Shown: positions 21,240 through 30,861 of the stretch, one piece after another
Numbering within the stretch: the first letter of the stretch is position 1
How the letters are laid out: each line of letters opens with the position of its first letter
Origin: Peronospora farinosa
Taxonomy: Eukaryota; Oomycota; Peronosporomycetes; Peronosporales; Peronosporaceae
Length of the DNA stretch: 64,000 nucleotides
Assembly: GCA_947646735.1 (NCBI GenBank)
Contig: CANTFK010000226.1
Location: forward strand, 62,001-126,000
Reading direction: 5' to 3'
Made by a program: the position numbers and the translations under genes
Notes under the pieces: generated by a model
Seen by the model: the letters and a program-made list of their open reading frames with translations, nothing else
What the model was told of the DNA's origin: nothing
Databases searched by the model: none

Positions 21240-22169
21240 TCATGCCACCTCTTCATTGTGGATCTCGGCTCGACTTACCATTGCTGATCGCAATAACTCG
21301 TTGACTTTTTCCCTTGCCCGGCGATACTGTCGCTGTACGCCATATCCCCACCGGCGGAGGTCACCGTCACGCCGCCTGGTACTACCCAGCGGTATAGTAG
21401 CCTCCAACGTGCTTCGTGCGTCCCAACCGTGCACCAGGTAGAATGGAGTCTCTTTTCGGACCCGGTCCTGCGCCGTGTTCAGCGCAAATGTGAGCCGTTC
21501 CGCATATCCATCTCAATCTTTCTGGTCCACCTCCGACACATACATCTTGATAGCTCGGGTGATCATCTGTACCATCCTTTCCGCAGTTCCATTGGCCTGA
21601 GGACGGTAATCCATTGTGGCCCGCTGCTTTTGCCCAATCATGCGGTTAAAAGCGCGAAAGAAATCCGATATGAAACTTGGTTCCCTGTCGTGTCGGATCG
21701 CCTCACTGGCCCCAAACCTTCGAAATACACATTCTTCGTACCCTTCTGCCACGGTTTGGGCCGACCTCGACGAGCTGGCCTTAGCAATTACATAACCAGT
21801 AAACAGGTCCACCCATATCAACAGCTCCGTGTTTTCCTTGAACGACTTGGGCAACGATGGAATATAATCCATCGCGATGACCTGAAATGGGTAGGTTGCC
21901 CGAACATTCCCTGGGGTCTTCCCTCGTAAGGTGGGTCCACCTTTTCCGGTCTCGCAGTCGACACAAGTACCAACGAAGCGCTGTACACTTCGAAACAGCC
22001 CTCTCCAATGGAAATGCCTTCGTATCCGCTGGTACGTGCGGCCAATTCCTTGGTGTCTCCCTTCAAGACTCTTGTGGTAATGGTGCAGAAAATCTTGTTG
22101 TAGGCTTTCGGGTATCACTAGCCGGATCCACCCATCGCGATCCTCTTCAGCTGTCCCCAGACCGGGCAA
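21240..22169 (-). pseudogene. pol: Integrase of the Chronos-like element
   Basis: Zinc-binding domain with HHYHKSLEGRHQG and CVDCETGKG. The catalytic core has Asp in VIAMDYIPSLP, Asp in IRHDREPSF and Glu in NGTAERMVQ, with 35 residues between the last two (DD35E). The core frame stops at 21513. The C-terminal part continues in another frame down to 21240 (FYLVHGWDARSTLEATIPLG), so one frameshift lies at about 21500. Catalytic residues are intact. Confidence 0.88.
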
Positions 22170-22487
22170 TACAACAAAAGTCCGTCATCATCCAGAGCGT
22201 AATTTATCTCGATCTTTCCGCATGCCAACGCCACTAATGAGGGTAAATTGCTCCACTTACCCCGTAAGTATATCTTCAAATCACTTATTTACATTTCTTC
22301 GTCTTGGGAAGCCGAAATTCGCTCAATCCTTATCCGTTGCACCACCTCTTCTTGCACAACCTCTGTCGGCATCCTGGACCGGACCCGAGACCTCGTGACA
22401 GCTGTAATTCGCATTGCTGGACTGGGATTCTTGAGTACCAAGAGTTCCGGCAGACGATTAATCTCTTCGAGGTCTTTCCACTCTTCC
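22170..22487 (-). other. Decayed linker between second RNase H and integrase
   Basis: The minus-strand frame 22564-22289 (EEEWKDLEEINRLPELLVLKNP) is plausible polyprotein linker. No catalytic motif is seen. Confidence 0.45.
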
Positions 22488-23134
22488 TCAGGTATTTTTT
22501 TCGAAATATTGTTGCTGTTGCAGGGCCGCGTTAGCGAGACGGTCTGCACTCTGGTACCATTCACGCTTCATGTTAAGAAACTCATGGGCTGGCCAGGAAA
22601 GAAGCAGGTCCAGGGCCTTCAACCTTCGTACCGTGAGACCTGGTTCCTTGCATTCAATTTCCCCTCGCATCTGACGGATTACCAGACCAGAATCACCGCA
22701 CATTACCAGACGTCTACGATCCAATTTCTCCAGTAGGCTAAAACATAACAATAGATCTTCATACTTACCGTTTCCTCCGTTAAATATCGTGATGCTGCTG
22801 CAATCACGGTCCCCCCTGGGAATTTCCATACGATAGCACAGCAGGCTCCGCCTCCACGTTTAAGTCGTGCAGACCCATCGAAACTGACCACGTACAAGAC
22901 CTCCTCGGGTTCGACTGTAGGAGGAACCACCGTGATAGCTTGGCGCGGGTGTTTCTTGGGGGCGATTGAAGATAGAATAGAGTCCACATTCTCGCGAGGC
23001 GTAATGCTTGCCGCTAATATCCCTAGTATTTCATCTTCGCCGCGCTTACACTTGACCACTTCTAACGTCCATTGGGACAGAAGCGCAGCCCAGTTTCCAA
23101 GGCTACCTTGTAACCCGGTGACCGGACTAACCAC
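22488..23134 (-). pseudogene. pol: Second RNase H domain (plant/archaeal type)
   Basis: Two frames make one domain. In 23134-22703, VVSFDGSARLKRGGGACCAIVW supplies the first catalytic Asp. After a small deletion at about 22760, 22829-22488 supplies Glu (KYEDLLLC), Asp (MCGDSGLVIRQMRG) and the final Asp (SADRLANAAL). The FDGSA start and CGDS/ADxLAN spacing are those of RNase HI of the plant/archaeal kind, not the retroviral DAS type. All four catalytic residues are readable even though the frame is broken. The segment before it (NWAALLSQWTLEVVKCKRGEDE) is the normal tether region of Ty3/gypsy RNase H. Confidence 0.85.
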
Positions 23135-23161
23135 GCCAGTGTTGAGTGTCGGGTCAAGACC

Positions 23162-23482
23162 TTAATAGGTCGGGTGACCAGTGACGTGTAGTATTCGCAA
23201 TAGCGCCAGCACTTCCTTGTTCACCAGCCTATAGTTGATCTCGTTTGGATTAAAAGTTCGACTCGTGAAATTTACCGGCATATACACCCCTTCATATTCT
23301 TGCACCAGGGATGCCGAGATGGCCCACTCACTGGCATAGACGATAATGACGGGTTCCCGGTCTGGATCAAAATGGCGGAGGATTGGGGCGGTGGCTATCT
23401 TATTCTTTAATATCGCAAAGACCACCTGCACCCGATCCAATCGGTCTCTCCTGGTCACTCCTCTGGGTGTCCTCAGTCCCAC
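23162..23482 (-). pseudogene. pol: First RNase H (retroelement type), catalytic Asp replaced
   Basis: PILRHFDPDREPVIIVYASEWAISASLVQ and FTSRTFNPNEINYRLVNKEVLAL align with the Ty3/gypsy RNase H core. Where the family reads DAS (as VVCDASDFAIG does in the 6093-6743 element) this one reads YAS, so the first catalytic acidic residue is missing. This fits a domain reduced to a structural tether once the second RNase H took over. Confidence 0.8.
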
Positions 23483-23570
23483 TCATCCGGCGTCATAACA
23501 CGTGATAATTCACTTCTCTTAGCTCATACAATATGGACTCATAAATCGCGTAGTCTTCTAGAAACCGGCT

Positions 23571-24472
23571 TTAGTAATTGAGACTTCCAAGAAACGACTG
23601 CATGGCTTTTAGGGTGGTGGGCAGCGGTAAGTCCACCAATGACTGAAGATACTTAGGGTGGGCCTCCAACCCCTCCGCGGATACCCGATGCCCAAGATAA
23701 TCAATTTTTTTACATCCCCATGAACTTTCGACCGCGTTGGTCGATAAATTCCACTTATCACAAACCTCCAATAGTCTTTCCACTTTTATGCATAGGTCAT
23801 TCCATGATCCAGAGGTTACCAAAATATCATCGATATAAGACCGACGCCCTAATATGGACTCCTCGTGGTCCGTTCTAGGTTGATCTATCTCGAACAGGTC
23901 AACCTGTTTCTCAGTGTTGGGCTTCGAGGGGAAATCTTTAGGAATCCATATAGAGCGTTATCCAACAGTCTCTGATAGATCTGTGGTGTATTCTTTAGTC
24001 CAAACGGCATTCGTCTCCACTCAAACAATCCGAGCGGGGTTACAAACGCCGAGATTAAACGGGCTAGTTCAGTAATACTGACCACCCAAACGCCGCTAGC
24101 CATATCCAGTGAGCAGTACCACAGGGCCTTATCTAGGTCTCCCAGCAACTCATTCACGAGAGGCATAGGGTACACCATAAGCCGCGTTAAGTCATCCACC
24201 ATCCGGTAGTCAATGCACAGCCTTATATCCACCCCATTCTTCTTGACAATAATTAAAACTGGACTGGCCCATGGGGAGGTGGAATGCTGAATTATGTTGG
24301 ATAACAAGAGACCTTTTATCAGGTCTGCCAGCTTCTCTCTAAATTGAAGGGCCACCTTCCGTACCCGTTGGGCGATTGGCCGTGCGTTCACAACATCAAT
24401 GTCGCACACTGCTCCTCGAGCCGCCGGGGGTAATGCATTACCTTTTACCATCAGCAAATGTCGTATCTTCAA
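23571..24472 (-). pseudogene. pol: Reverse transcriptase of the Chronos-like element
   Basis: 24472-23885 has the palm/finger motifs (IIQHSTSPWASPVLIIVKKNG, RLCIDYRMVDDLT), motif A with Asp (YCSLDMASGVW) and motif B (RRMPFGLKNTPQIYQ). After a frameshift, motif C SYIDDILV is encoded at about 23815-23840, followed by KIDYLGHRVSAEGLEAHP in the 23822-23571 frame. Catalytic residues survive; the frame is broken at about 23885 and 23570. Confidence 0.88.
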
Positions 24473-24511
24473 ATAATCTGGCGGAGGCGGTCCACCTCCT
24501 CGTTCGGGGTA

Positions 24512-25304
24512 TCACCGGGATCTGGGATCTGGGATCTGGATGTCTTCCAACATAACTTCGTTTGTAGATGGGGTGACCTCAGGGATAACAGACCAATTTT
24601 TGTCGATATCTTCGGCACATAAATCTCCACTCTCGTGAACACAGACTTGGTCATCGGGAGAATTTACTTCAGCCTTGATGACCGGTGGACCCTCTGCTGG
24701 GTGGGCCGGTGGACCCTCCTCTGGGTGGACCGGTGGACCCCCCTCTGGGTGGACCGGTGGACCCCCCTCTGGGTGGACCGGTGGACCCTCCTCTGGGTGG
24801 GCCGGTGGACCCTCCTCTAGGTGGGCCCTCTCCATATCGGTCCTATCCTTCGATGATACTTCTTTGCCGACGCTAGCTCTAGCTGGTTGACATCTATCGA
24901 GGGCCTCCCTTCCAGACTCCTGATCTAATGGTAATGACTCAGGGTCCCTCATAACAGACTCGTGCACCGCGTTAACCACTCCTCTTCCGTAGCAACATTT
25001 TCTGTGGAGTCGCGTACTAAGGTTTCTCGATCATCGGACCTTGGTACACTTCTTCTTTAGTGGTTTCTACATCCTCCTCGTCCGTGGTTGCTTGGTAAGC
25101 CAGATTTTTCCATTCAGCGTACCTCCTAGAACCAACTGACACGAATCCTTGGGCCCGGGGAACCCGGTCCTTAGCCAGCCAGATGCCCAGCTTGATATCC
25201 TCGTGTAGGATCAGGCCCTTGTCACTCACATTGGTGACCCTCAAGAATTGACGATGTCCATGTCCTTGGATCATCGTAATCACCCATCTGTCTCCACGGG
25301 TCAT
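24512..25304 (-). pseudogene. pol: Protease-RT linker with a proline-rich repeat
   Basis: Two frames: 25304-25017 (WVITMIQGHGHRQFLRVTNV, LGIWLAKDRVPRAQGFVSVGS) and 24979-24512. The second contains an eight-residue repeat (GPPVHPEE-like). The segment ends at IQIPDP just before RT. No catalytic function is recognised. Confidence 0.7.
24680..24830 (-). repeat. 24-bp coding minisatellite
   Basis: About six head-to-tail copies of a 24-bp unit (plus strand GGTGGACC..CTCTGGGTGG), giving an 8-residue proline-rich repeat. All three plus-strand frames are also open through it, which explains spurious small plus-strand ORFs here. Confidence 0.9.
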
Positions 25305-25336
25305 CCATAATTTCCACTGGTCCGACGTAACCTTCT

Positions 25337-25942
25337 TCAGCGGAACCTCGACATATTTTGTTGCCGGTAAATCACGTACTGGCCCAATTTTACCTTCGAA
25401 ATATGGCCACTATACAAGGTCTTGCGACCTGTCAGCTGGATTCGAACTTCGTCTGGCAAGCAAATAGTTCCGTCCGCCATGTCCAAACGAATTCCAGCTG
25501 GCACCATAAAGTCCATCCCTAATAGTACATCCTGGCCGGCCATGGACCCGACCCACACATTGAAGAAGTATACTAGTACACCATTCAGCGTTATCTTGAT
25601 CTTCGTTCGCCCTTCCGTGGTGTAAACTGCTTCTCCAATGCCCACGCACTCTTGTTTTTCTCTTGTGTTGATCTGACAGCCTGCCTTACGAGCAAAGGCG
25701 ATACCCAAAATAGATATCTCGGCACCAGAATGAAACAGTAGATTCGCACGAATATTGTAAACTTTCCCAGAGGCCTTGGCTTGCTTAAACCACTTCCCTG
25801 GGCATGGTGTTTCCAGTATCCTCTTGACTCTTCCGGCAATAAATCCAATGTCATCATAGTTTCTCCTCGGGAATAAACGTGAGTATACATGCATTGGCCA
25901 CAGCAGCAACAGAATTAATGCAAAAGCCCGATGTATTTCCAA
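25337..25942 (-). pseudogene. pol: Aspartic protease of the Chronos-like element
   Basis: Core NIRANLLFHSGAEISIL; retropepsin-like relatives have D-S-G at this place, so the catalytic Asp is His here (one base change, GAT to CAT). QDVLLGMDFMVPAGIRLD is the usual downstream LLGxDF motif. The first residues of this frame (to about 25860) are not convincing protease and the ATG is not a trustworthy start. Confidence 0.8.
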
Positions 25943-26050
25943 TCAATTCATCCAACTTATTGACCTTCTCCACGGGGTGTTTCTCCACAAATGCATAAAT
26001 TCAACAATTAGAACGCTCGGCTCGTACCAAATTCAAACCTGGCGAGCGTT
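25943..26050 (-). other. Gag-protease junction, no open frame
   Basis: Several stops in all minus frames. It separates the gag C-terminus from protease, so expression of pol would have needed readthrough or has been destroyed here. Confidence 0.4.
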
Positions 26051-28527
26051 CTAATTTAACATCTTCTCCGCCGCCTCGGGCAGCTGCCCCGCGTGTTTGT
26101 TCGGGTTGTACCACTGGCGAATCAGATTGTAGAACTCTTCCATCGGGCACTTGCCGACGTCATGAACCTTGCCACAACCGCGACACACAAACAGGCAGTG
26201 GTCATCTGGGTGACCCTTCTTTCCACAGAACTCGCAAACGAGTCGCTTCCAACAGTCCAGATCCACATGCTTCCTAGATCCACAATGGGTACACTTTGCC
26301 ACGGGTGACCCTGGGACCACTTTCGGTTCAGGTCTTTCTGCCATGCGTCGACCTCGGTCTGGGTCTGGGTCCTAATGGTCCCGGGGGTCATCTGCGTTCC
26401 TCGCCCTACCAGTGTAAGGTTTACTCGCCGCCGCATAAATTCTTCTGAGGTCACCTTCTCCCTCAGACCCACTGGAGCTGGACCCTTGGTCATTTTCACT
26501 TTCAGAAGTGGCTCGGATGACTTGGACGGGTCTTCTCAGCTGACTCTTGGTGTGGTCTGGAGTGGTTGGGGCCTTCTGGCGAAACTTGCTGGAACCGAAC
26601 AAGACCCTTCCTTGACGCGTCTTCGCTCTCTGACGAGCCAGCAGGACTTCCTCCAGGTCGTCTGCATCAGAAAGTCTGAGCAATGTAAGCTGGTCCGCTA
26701 ATTCTCGATCATCCAAGGTTTCCACGTAATGGTCCACGTGTTCACGCTTTACACTGGGGGGTCCACCCTTAATATCTAGCTTGGCCCTGAGTCCTGCCAC
26801 GTTCAAACGGTACAGATATTCCAAGGGTGACTCGTCGGTCCTCTTTCTAGCGTGATAATATTGTCGGGCCACCGACACCCCCAAGCCGCAAAATTGTGCT
26901 TGGAACTCTCGCAGCAGCAGTTTCCAATCAACGCGCACTGTTCGACCTAGCTGTCGATACCAATTCTGAGCTGGACCTGTGAGCAGGGGCCCAAAGATGA
27001 GGCACTTCTCGCTGTCTGGTGCCTGGTCTCGGAGGAAAGCCGTCTTTACCTTAGTGCTCCAGCTTCTGGCACGATCTTCATCGTGGTCCCTTCCGCTAGA
27101 TTCCTTCAGATCCGACGAGGCCAATAACCTAATGTGTGGAACAACAGTAGGGGGTCCTCCTGCCGTAGCCGTGGCCACAGTCGCTCGCGCTGAAGTCATC
27201 GGGAACGTCAAATCATCTGGGTCGTATTCATCATGGGTTGACCCCACAGATTCCATATCCACATCAGGGGTATCGCCTAGTGGTCCTAGGCGCTCAACCC
27301 GCTGGGAGGACCTGGGGTGAACTGGCCCTTGACCCCTCGTGGTGTGTCCCCTGTCCACTGCAACTTTTGTGGAGCCTTGCTCTTCAAGGAACTTGTTCAT
27401 CGCCTTACCAAAGTACGACTGGAGCGCGCTAGGGGAAACTGACTCAGTCTTTGTTTCCTGGTCTGTTTTTGTCCCCATCAACCTTGGCTCCACTTTGCAC
27501 CGGGCTTCCGTCTCCTCGTGTGCTTGGCGCTGGACCCATGGGGTTGCTGTGTCCATATGGCCAGCTTCACGAATTCGTGCTTCCAACAACGCTGCACCAG
27601 CTGGACCCAGTTGCATTCGCTCCACCGTATCCATCAGGGCCGACATCATAGATGAGGTGGCAGATTCATATTGAGACCTTGGTGACGATTCACCGAGTGA
27701 CCCAGCAGGAGAGCCCACACCCGGATCCACTACTCCTCCATCTTGACGGGGTACTTCCTTTGGGTGGAACTCCCCCAATAACGTCTTGAGGTGACCATAC
27801 AGGGTCACTAAGGTCTTCTTCAAGGTCTCGAATCCGAAATCGAAGAGGGTCTCAGCAGTAAAGTTCCCAGCAACCATCCCAGCTCCATGTAGCAAATTCA
27901 TTACGGCCTTGAGGACCTCCAGGTCTGTGGTCGTGGTGGGAAGAGCCGTTATCGGACCGTGGACCTGGTCCAGAAGCTTGACCTTGAGGGTCTTCATCAC
28001 CGGGTCCTTTCGAAGAAACTTCTTCAATTTATTCCGATGGTAGGCTTCTTCCAAATCTTCTTCTGTCAGTCCTTACTATCCACGCCTTGGCTCTCTCCCG
28101 ACTCGTCCGTCGTGTCTCCGCCTCTCGGTGCCTTCAACTTGGCATTCTTCTTTTTCTTGTTCTTGGGCACCTTTGGCTCTTGAGTGGTAGGTTGGGAGAC
28201 TTGTTTCGGGGTCCCTTGTTTTTTAGCTTTCGCTGTCAAACTTGGGACCCCTGGACCATAATATTGATTATGGCCCATGTTGTCTTCTTCAACGAAGACA
28301 TAAGGGGGAGGATTTGGTGGTTTTTCTTCATATTCCACCTTGACCTCAATAGCAGAGCTCCTCCTCGGGCTCTGCAGGTCCTCCGATCCTTCTTCCTTCT
28401 TGATCACTGGCGATCCGGTTTCCAGTGTCTTGGTTGTCCCTTGGTCTATCTTGACCGTTATCTTTTCTTTTTCGTGGGACTCACGGTGAAATCCCTCGTC
28501 TCTCGAATATCCGGGCACGCGCACCAT
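26051..28527 (-). pseudogene. gag: Gag of the Chronos-like element
   Basis: The natural start is the ATG at 28527, which overlaps the start of the PBS. The first 154 residues are Lys/Pro-rich (VPKNKKKKNAKLKAP) and end at 28066, where a frameshift moves into the 28054 frame (LTEEDLEEAYHRNKLKKF). Residues encoded around 27100-26700 form the Gag domain (SEKCLIFGPLLTGPAQNWY, LLLREFQAQFCG, SPLEYLYRLNVAGL). A TAG at 26372-26374 interrupts the same frame before three zinc knuckles (CTHCGSRKHVDLDC, CEFCGKKGHPDDHC, CRGCGKVHDVGKC), ending at TAA 26051. Only one frameshift and one stop disable a protein of about 820 residues. Confidence 0.85.
28509..28526 (-). promoter_or_regulatory. Primer binding site of the Chronos-like element
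   Basis: One base inside the right LTR the minus strand reads TGGTGCGCGTGCCCGGAT. It starts with TGG and its complement looks like a tRNA 3' end (acceptor GCGC-A-CCA preceded by a CCGGG T-stem side). This fixes the right LTR as the 5' LTR. The tRNA identity is not determined. Confidence 0.8.
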
Positions 28528-29589
28528 TGTGGTGGAGTGGATTCTCAAACAACGTAGGAGATCCACAAACACACACAGCGCCGGACTGCCGACTTACGGA
28601 GGGGGTACCCCGATACCATGTCGTGTTGGACTTGGGTTTCACCTTGTGTACCCGTCGGCTTGGCTGGTCTTGCTCCTCGGTTGACGTAGAAGACTTAAAA
28701 TTGGTCTTTGTATAAGACTTGGACTTGGTGGTCCCCGAGTGGATATACTTCACTTGGGACCGGGTTTCTTGGGCTCAATCGACTTAGTCGAGAGCGATTC
28801 ACCTGGTACTGCGTACCCCTTTGGTGGCTGACTGTTCTTGGTCCTTGGACCCTTTTGTGTTATTCCCCGTAGGGAAACCGCTTCCTGTAGCGGGTCGTAG
28901 AGTGTTGACACTTACTTGACACCTCAGGCCAACTATCCCGAGGTTCAACTTGCGCTGCTTGAGCCGTCTAACACCTGCTGGGACGTCGGGGGGCCAAAGG
29001 GTATCCCGCCCGGAAGAGGTGAAGCGACGGAGAAGCTTAGGAGGGGCGCTTAAAGCTGCCACGTGTAATGCAAATTCGAGTGTGTTTATTTATCTTATAC
29101 CTTGTATGCTTTTCTTGCCTAACCCTAACCCTTTGATCTGGATAGTGCCACGTGCCGGCTCTTGGAGGAAGTACTGGCTCCTTGGTACCCTGTACTTTCT
29201 GTAATCTTCGATATTCTGTGTACCGGCTCTGCACCCTCGGACATTGGACCCTGGTACCCCTGGGCCTCGTTACCCTGGGCCCCTGTACCCCAGGGCCCCG
29301 GCATCCTGGTGCCTGGGGTCCACCGGTCACCTGAGTTCACCGGTCACCTGGGTTCACCTGTTGTCTGGGACCCACCTGTTACCTGGGGTCAACTTAAGCT
29401 GTTCTAGCAGCACTGGTCGTTTAGTCTGTAGTGTAGGACATCCTAGTATCTTCTCCGAGCTCGGGACCTTGGACAAGTTCGGGGCCCTGGTCACTCCTTG
29501 TCACTCATTCAAGAGAGTGACCGAGATCTTTTACGCCAGTTATTATAATAACTACGAAGGGCCCCCCATTTCTCTGGCACTTCTCTACA
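28528..29589 (-). repeat. 5' LTR of the Chronos-like element
   Basis: Matches 17151-18196, with an extra 17-bp duplication in the CCTGG/TTCACC repeat region (about 29330-29360). It ends CTACA on the plus strand. Confidence 0.9.
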
Positions 29590-29593
29590 TAGT
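29590..29593. repeat. Target site duplication TAGT, right copy
   Basis: Pairs with 17147-17150. Confidence 0.75.
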
Positions 29594-29685
29594 CGTGCTT
29601 CCCGCTGATCATCGGTTTCCAATTCACGCTTGCGTGCTCTTCGTTCCCGTGCTAGACGATTTCGTCGTGACCGTGGACTCTCCAT
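29590..29685 (-). pseudogene. Helitron Rep-helicase N-terminal fragment
   Basis: From ATG at 29685 the minus strand encodes a short basic leader (RRNRLARERRARKR, ETDDQREARL) that runs into the LTR. Its arginine-rich style continues across the insertion into ERARRAARSHD at about 17110. Joining across the insertion needs a one- or two-base shift, so this end had also begun to decay or the joint has a small change. It may contribute a nuclear-localising or DNA-binding tail. Confidence 0.7.
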
Positions 29686-29759
29686 TTAAGCAGCACCGAT
29701 GGACAATTTTTTAGTTCTGAAGATCTGCTCACAATAACTCGGATGGACTAAATGGCTCG

Positions 29760-30275
29760 ATGTTATAATAAGATAGGACTACAGGAACAGATGGACGATT
29801 TGTAAGGAAAAGGCACCTCAGGAACAGTCAGACGAAATTACAAAAAAACGGCCGCACGGACAGACGGCATATTATATCAGAAGAACTCACGGATCGACGG
29901 ACGGACACTAACATATTACATATATTTTAATTGAGACGACTATATATAGGCATTTAACGTTAACCTTCCTTCACCCATGCTAACATTGGGTTTTCAGACC
30001 AACAAATTATATGAGAAGCTCTCACGGACAAACGGACGATTTTACGAAAACAGCACATTGAACTGACAGGTTAATTTATAAGAAAGTACCGACAGACAGC
30101 TGGATGTATTGAGAAAAGAACGGGCGATCTAAAAGACCAATTATGCAATATAAAAGCACAGACAGAGAGATGATTATATATAAAGAACGCATGGGCAGAC
30201 GCACCAATTATACAGAAAAGAACCACGGACGGACGGACGATTATATAAAAAGAAGGCACAGACAGACATGCGTAC
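29760..30275. repeat. Decayed 33-37 bp minisatellite in the Helitron 5' region
   Basis: Units of the type ACAGACGGACGATTATATAAAA..GAACGCACGG recur at 29760-29900 and 30030-30275, with an unrelated spacer between. The unit resembles the Helitron 5' terminus itself (GACAGACGGACAG, then TTTTATTATATAG). Confidence 0.65.
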
Positions 30276-30540
30276 ACTATTCATTCAGTTATATAGGAAG
30301 TGATGATTATTTTTAGGCGTTTACCCTTGACCCTTTACCCTTAAGAGTATTAGGTTTTAGCTATTACCCGCCAATTTAGCTTGTTGGTCTTTGTTTTTTT
30401 TAATAAACGTCTTGGTATACTAATGCACCTGTTTGAGGTCACGCCTTAAGTTGTAATGCGTTACATTATACGAATGATGTTTATTGCAGGCTTTTTTAGT
30501 GTTCGATTATAGAAATATCTCTAGAAAATAAATGTTGTAT
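30276..30540. other. Helitron 5' untranslated region, nothing recognised
   Basis: AT-rich, no hairpin motif, no supportable ORF. Confidence 0.5.
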
Positions 30541-30612
30541 CTATAAGAGGCAGCGGGAATGGAACCCGCATCAGATACCCCAGATCTGCATACATGCTAC
30601 AGAAATTCCGTG
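30541..30612 (-). other. tRNA-like fragment with box A/box B similarity
   Basis: On the minus strand an anticodon-like stem-loop (CAGAT, loop CTGGGGT, ATCTG) is followed by a perfect T-arm-like stem (GCGGG, TTCCATT, CCCGC). GGTTCCATTCC is one base off the B-box consensus. TAGCATGTATG lies at A-box distance. Only two bases separate the two stems and no acceptor 5' strand is found, so it is not an intact tRNA. A tRNA-derived remnant captured in the Helitron 5' region is likely. Confidence 0.35.
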
Positions 30613-30699
30613 CTCGCATAGCAATATGTAATGATAGGTCGAAGATTAAATACGCATTGTTTCATGACTAAATCATATATAAGAAATACGTACCCAGAC

Positions 30700-30861
30700 G
30701 CATTAAATTCTGCTACGTACATCTGCTCACGTAATAATAGTACAAATTGCAAAATCAGCCAATCCAAAATTGAAACAAAAACAAAATTTAGCCAATCCGA
30801 ATGCCGGAAAAGGATCAAACGGACAGACAGACAGACGGACAGTATTCTTTTATTATATAGA
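30700..30861 (-). repeat. Helitron 5' terminus, shared with array units
   Basis: The terminal segment (CAGCCAATCC, GCCGGAAAAGGATC, a GACA tract, TATTCTTTTATTATATAGA on the plus strand) is nearly the same as the right end of every array unit. It ends GA (TC on the minus strand) at 30860-30861, directly abutting CTAG of unit 1. Confidence 0.85.

Larger units (their letters stand above)
17151..29589 (-). mobile_element. Chronos-like Ty3/gypsy element with dual RNase H and chromodomain (12.4 kb)
   Basis: LTRs at 17151-18196 and 28528-29589, PBS next to the right LTR, so the element reads right to left. Order: gag with three zinc knuckles, protease, RT, RNase H, a second (plant/archaeal-type) RNase H, integrase, chromodomain, an antisense ORF on the plus strand, 3' LTR. 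By eye the LTRs differ by roughly 2% plus a 17-bp indel, so it is older than the 2622-10362 element. An oomycete Ty3/gypsy group with an extra RNase H and a chromodomain has been described as Chronos (from memory). The assignment here is by architecture. Pol is riddled with frameshifts. Confidence 0.85.
11057..30861 (-). mobile_element. Autonomous Helitron split by a nested LTR element
   Basis: On the minus strand the 5' end is TC at 30861-30860 (TCTATATAATAAAAG). The 3' end is a hairpin, 9 nt, then CTAG at 11060-11057. These are classical Helitron ends. Between them lies one gene with Rep (HUH) and PIF1-type helicase domains. Removing the nested element 17151-29589 and one 4-bp target duplication leaves about 7362 bp. 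The terminal sequences are shared with the non-coding units to its right, so it belongs to the same family and could once have mobilised them. The gene is now broken at several sites. Confidence 0.85.

Noticed and set aside
30541..30612. Intact tRNA-Pro (anticodon GGG) gene
   Set aside because: The variable region would be only two bases and no 5' acceptor strand or normal D-arm is found, so only a tRNA-like remnant is claimed.
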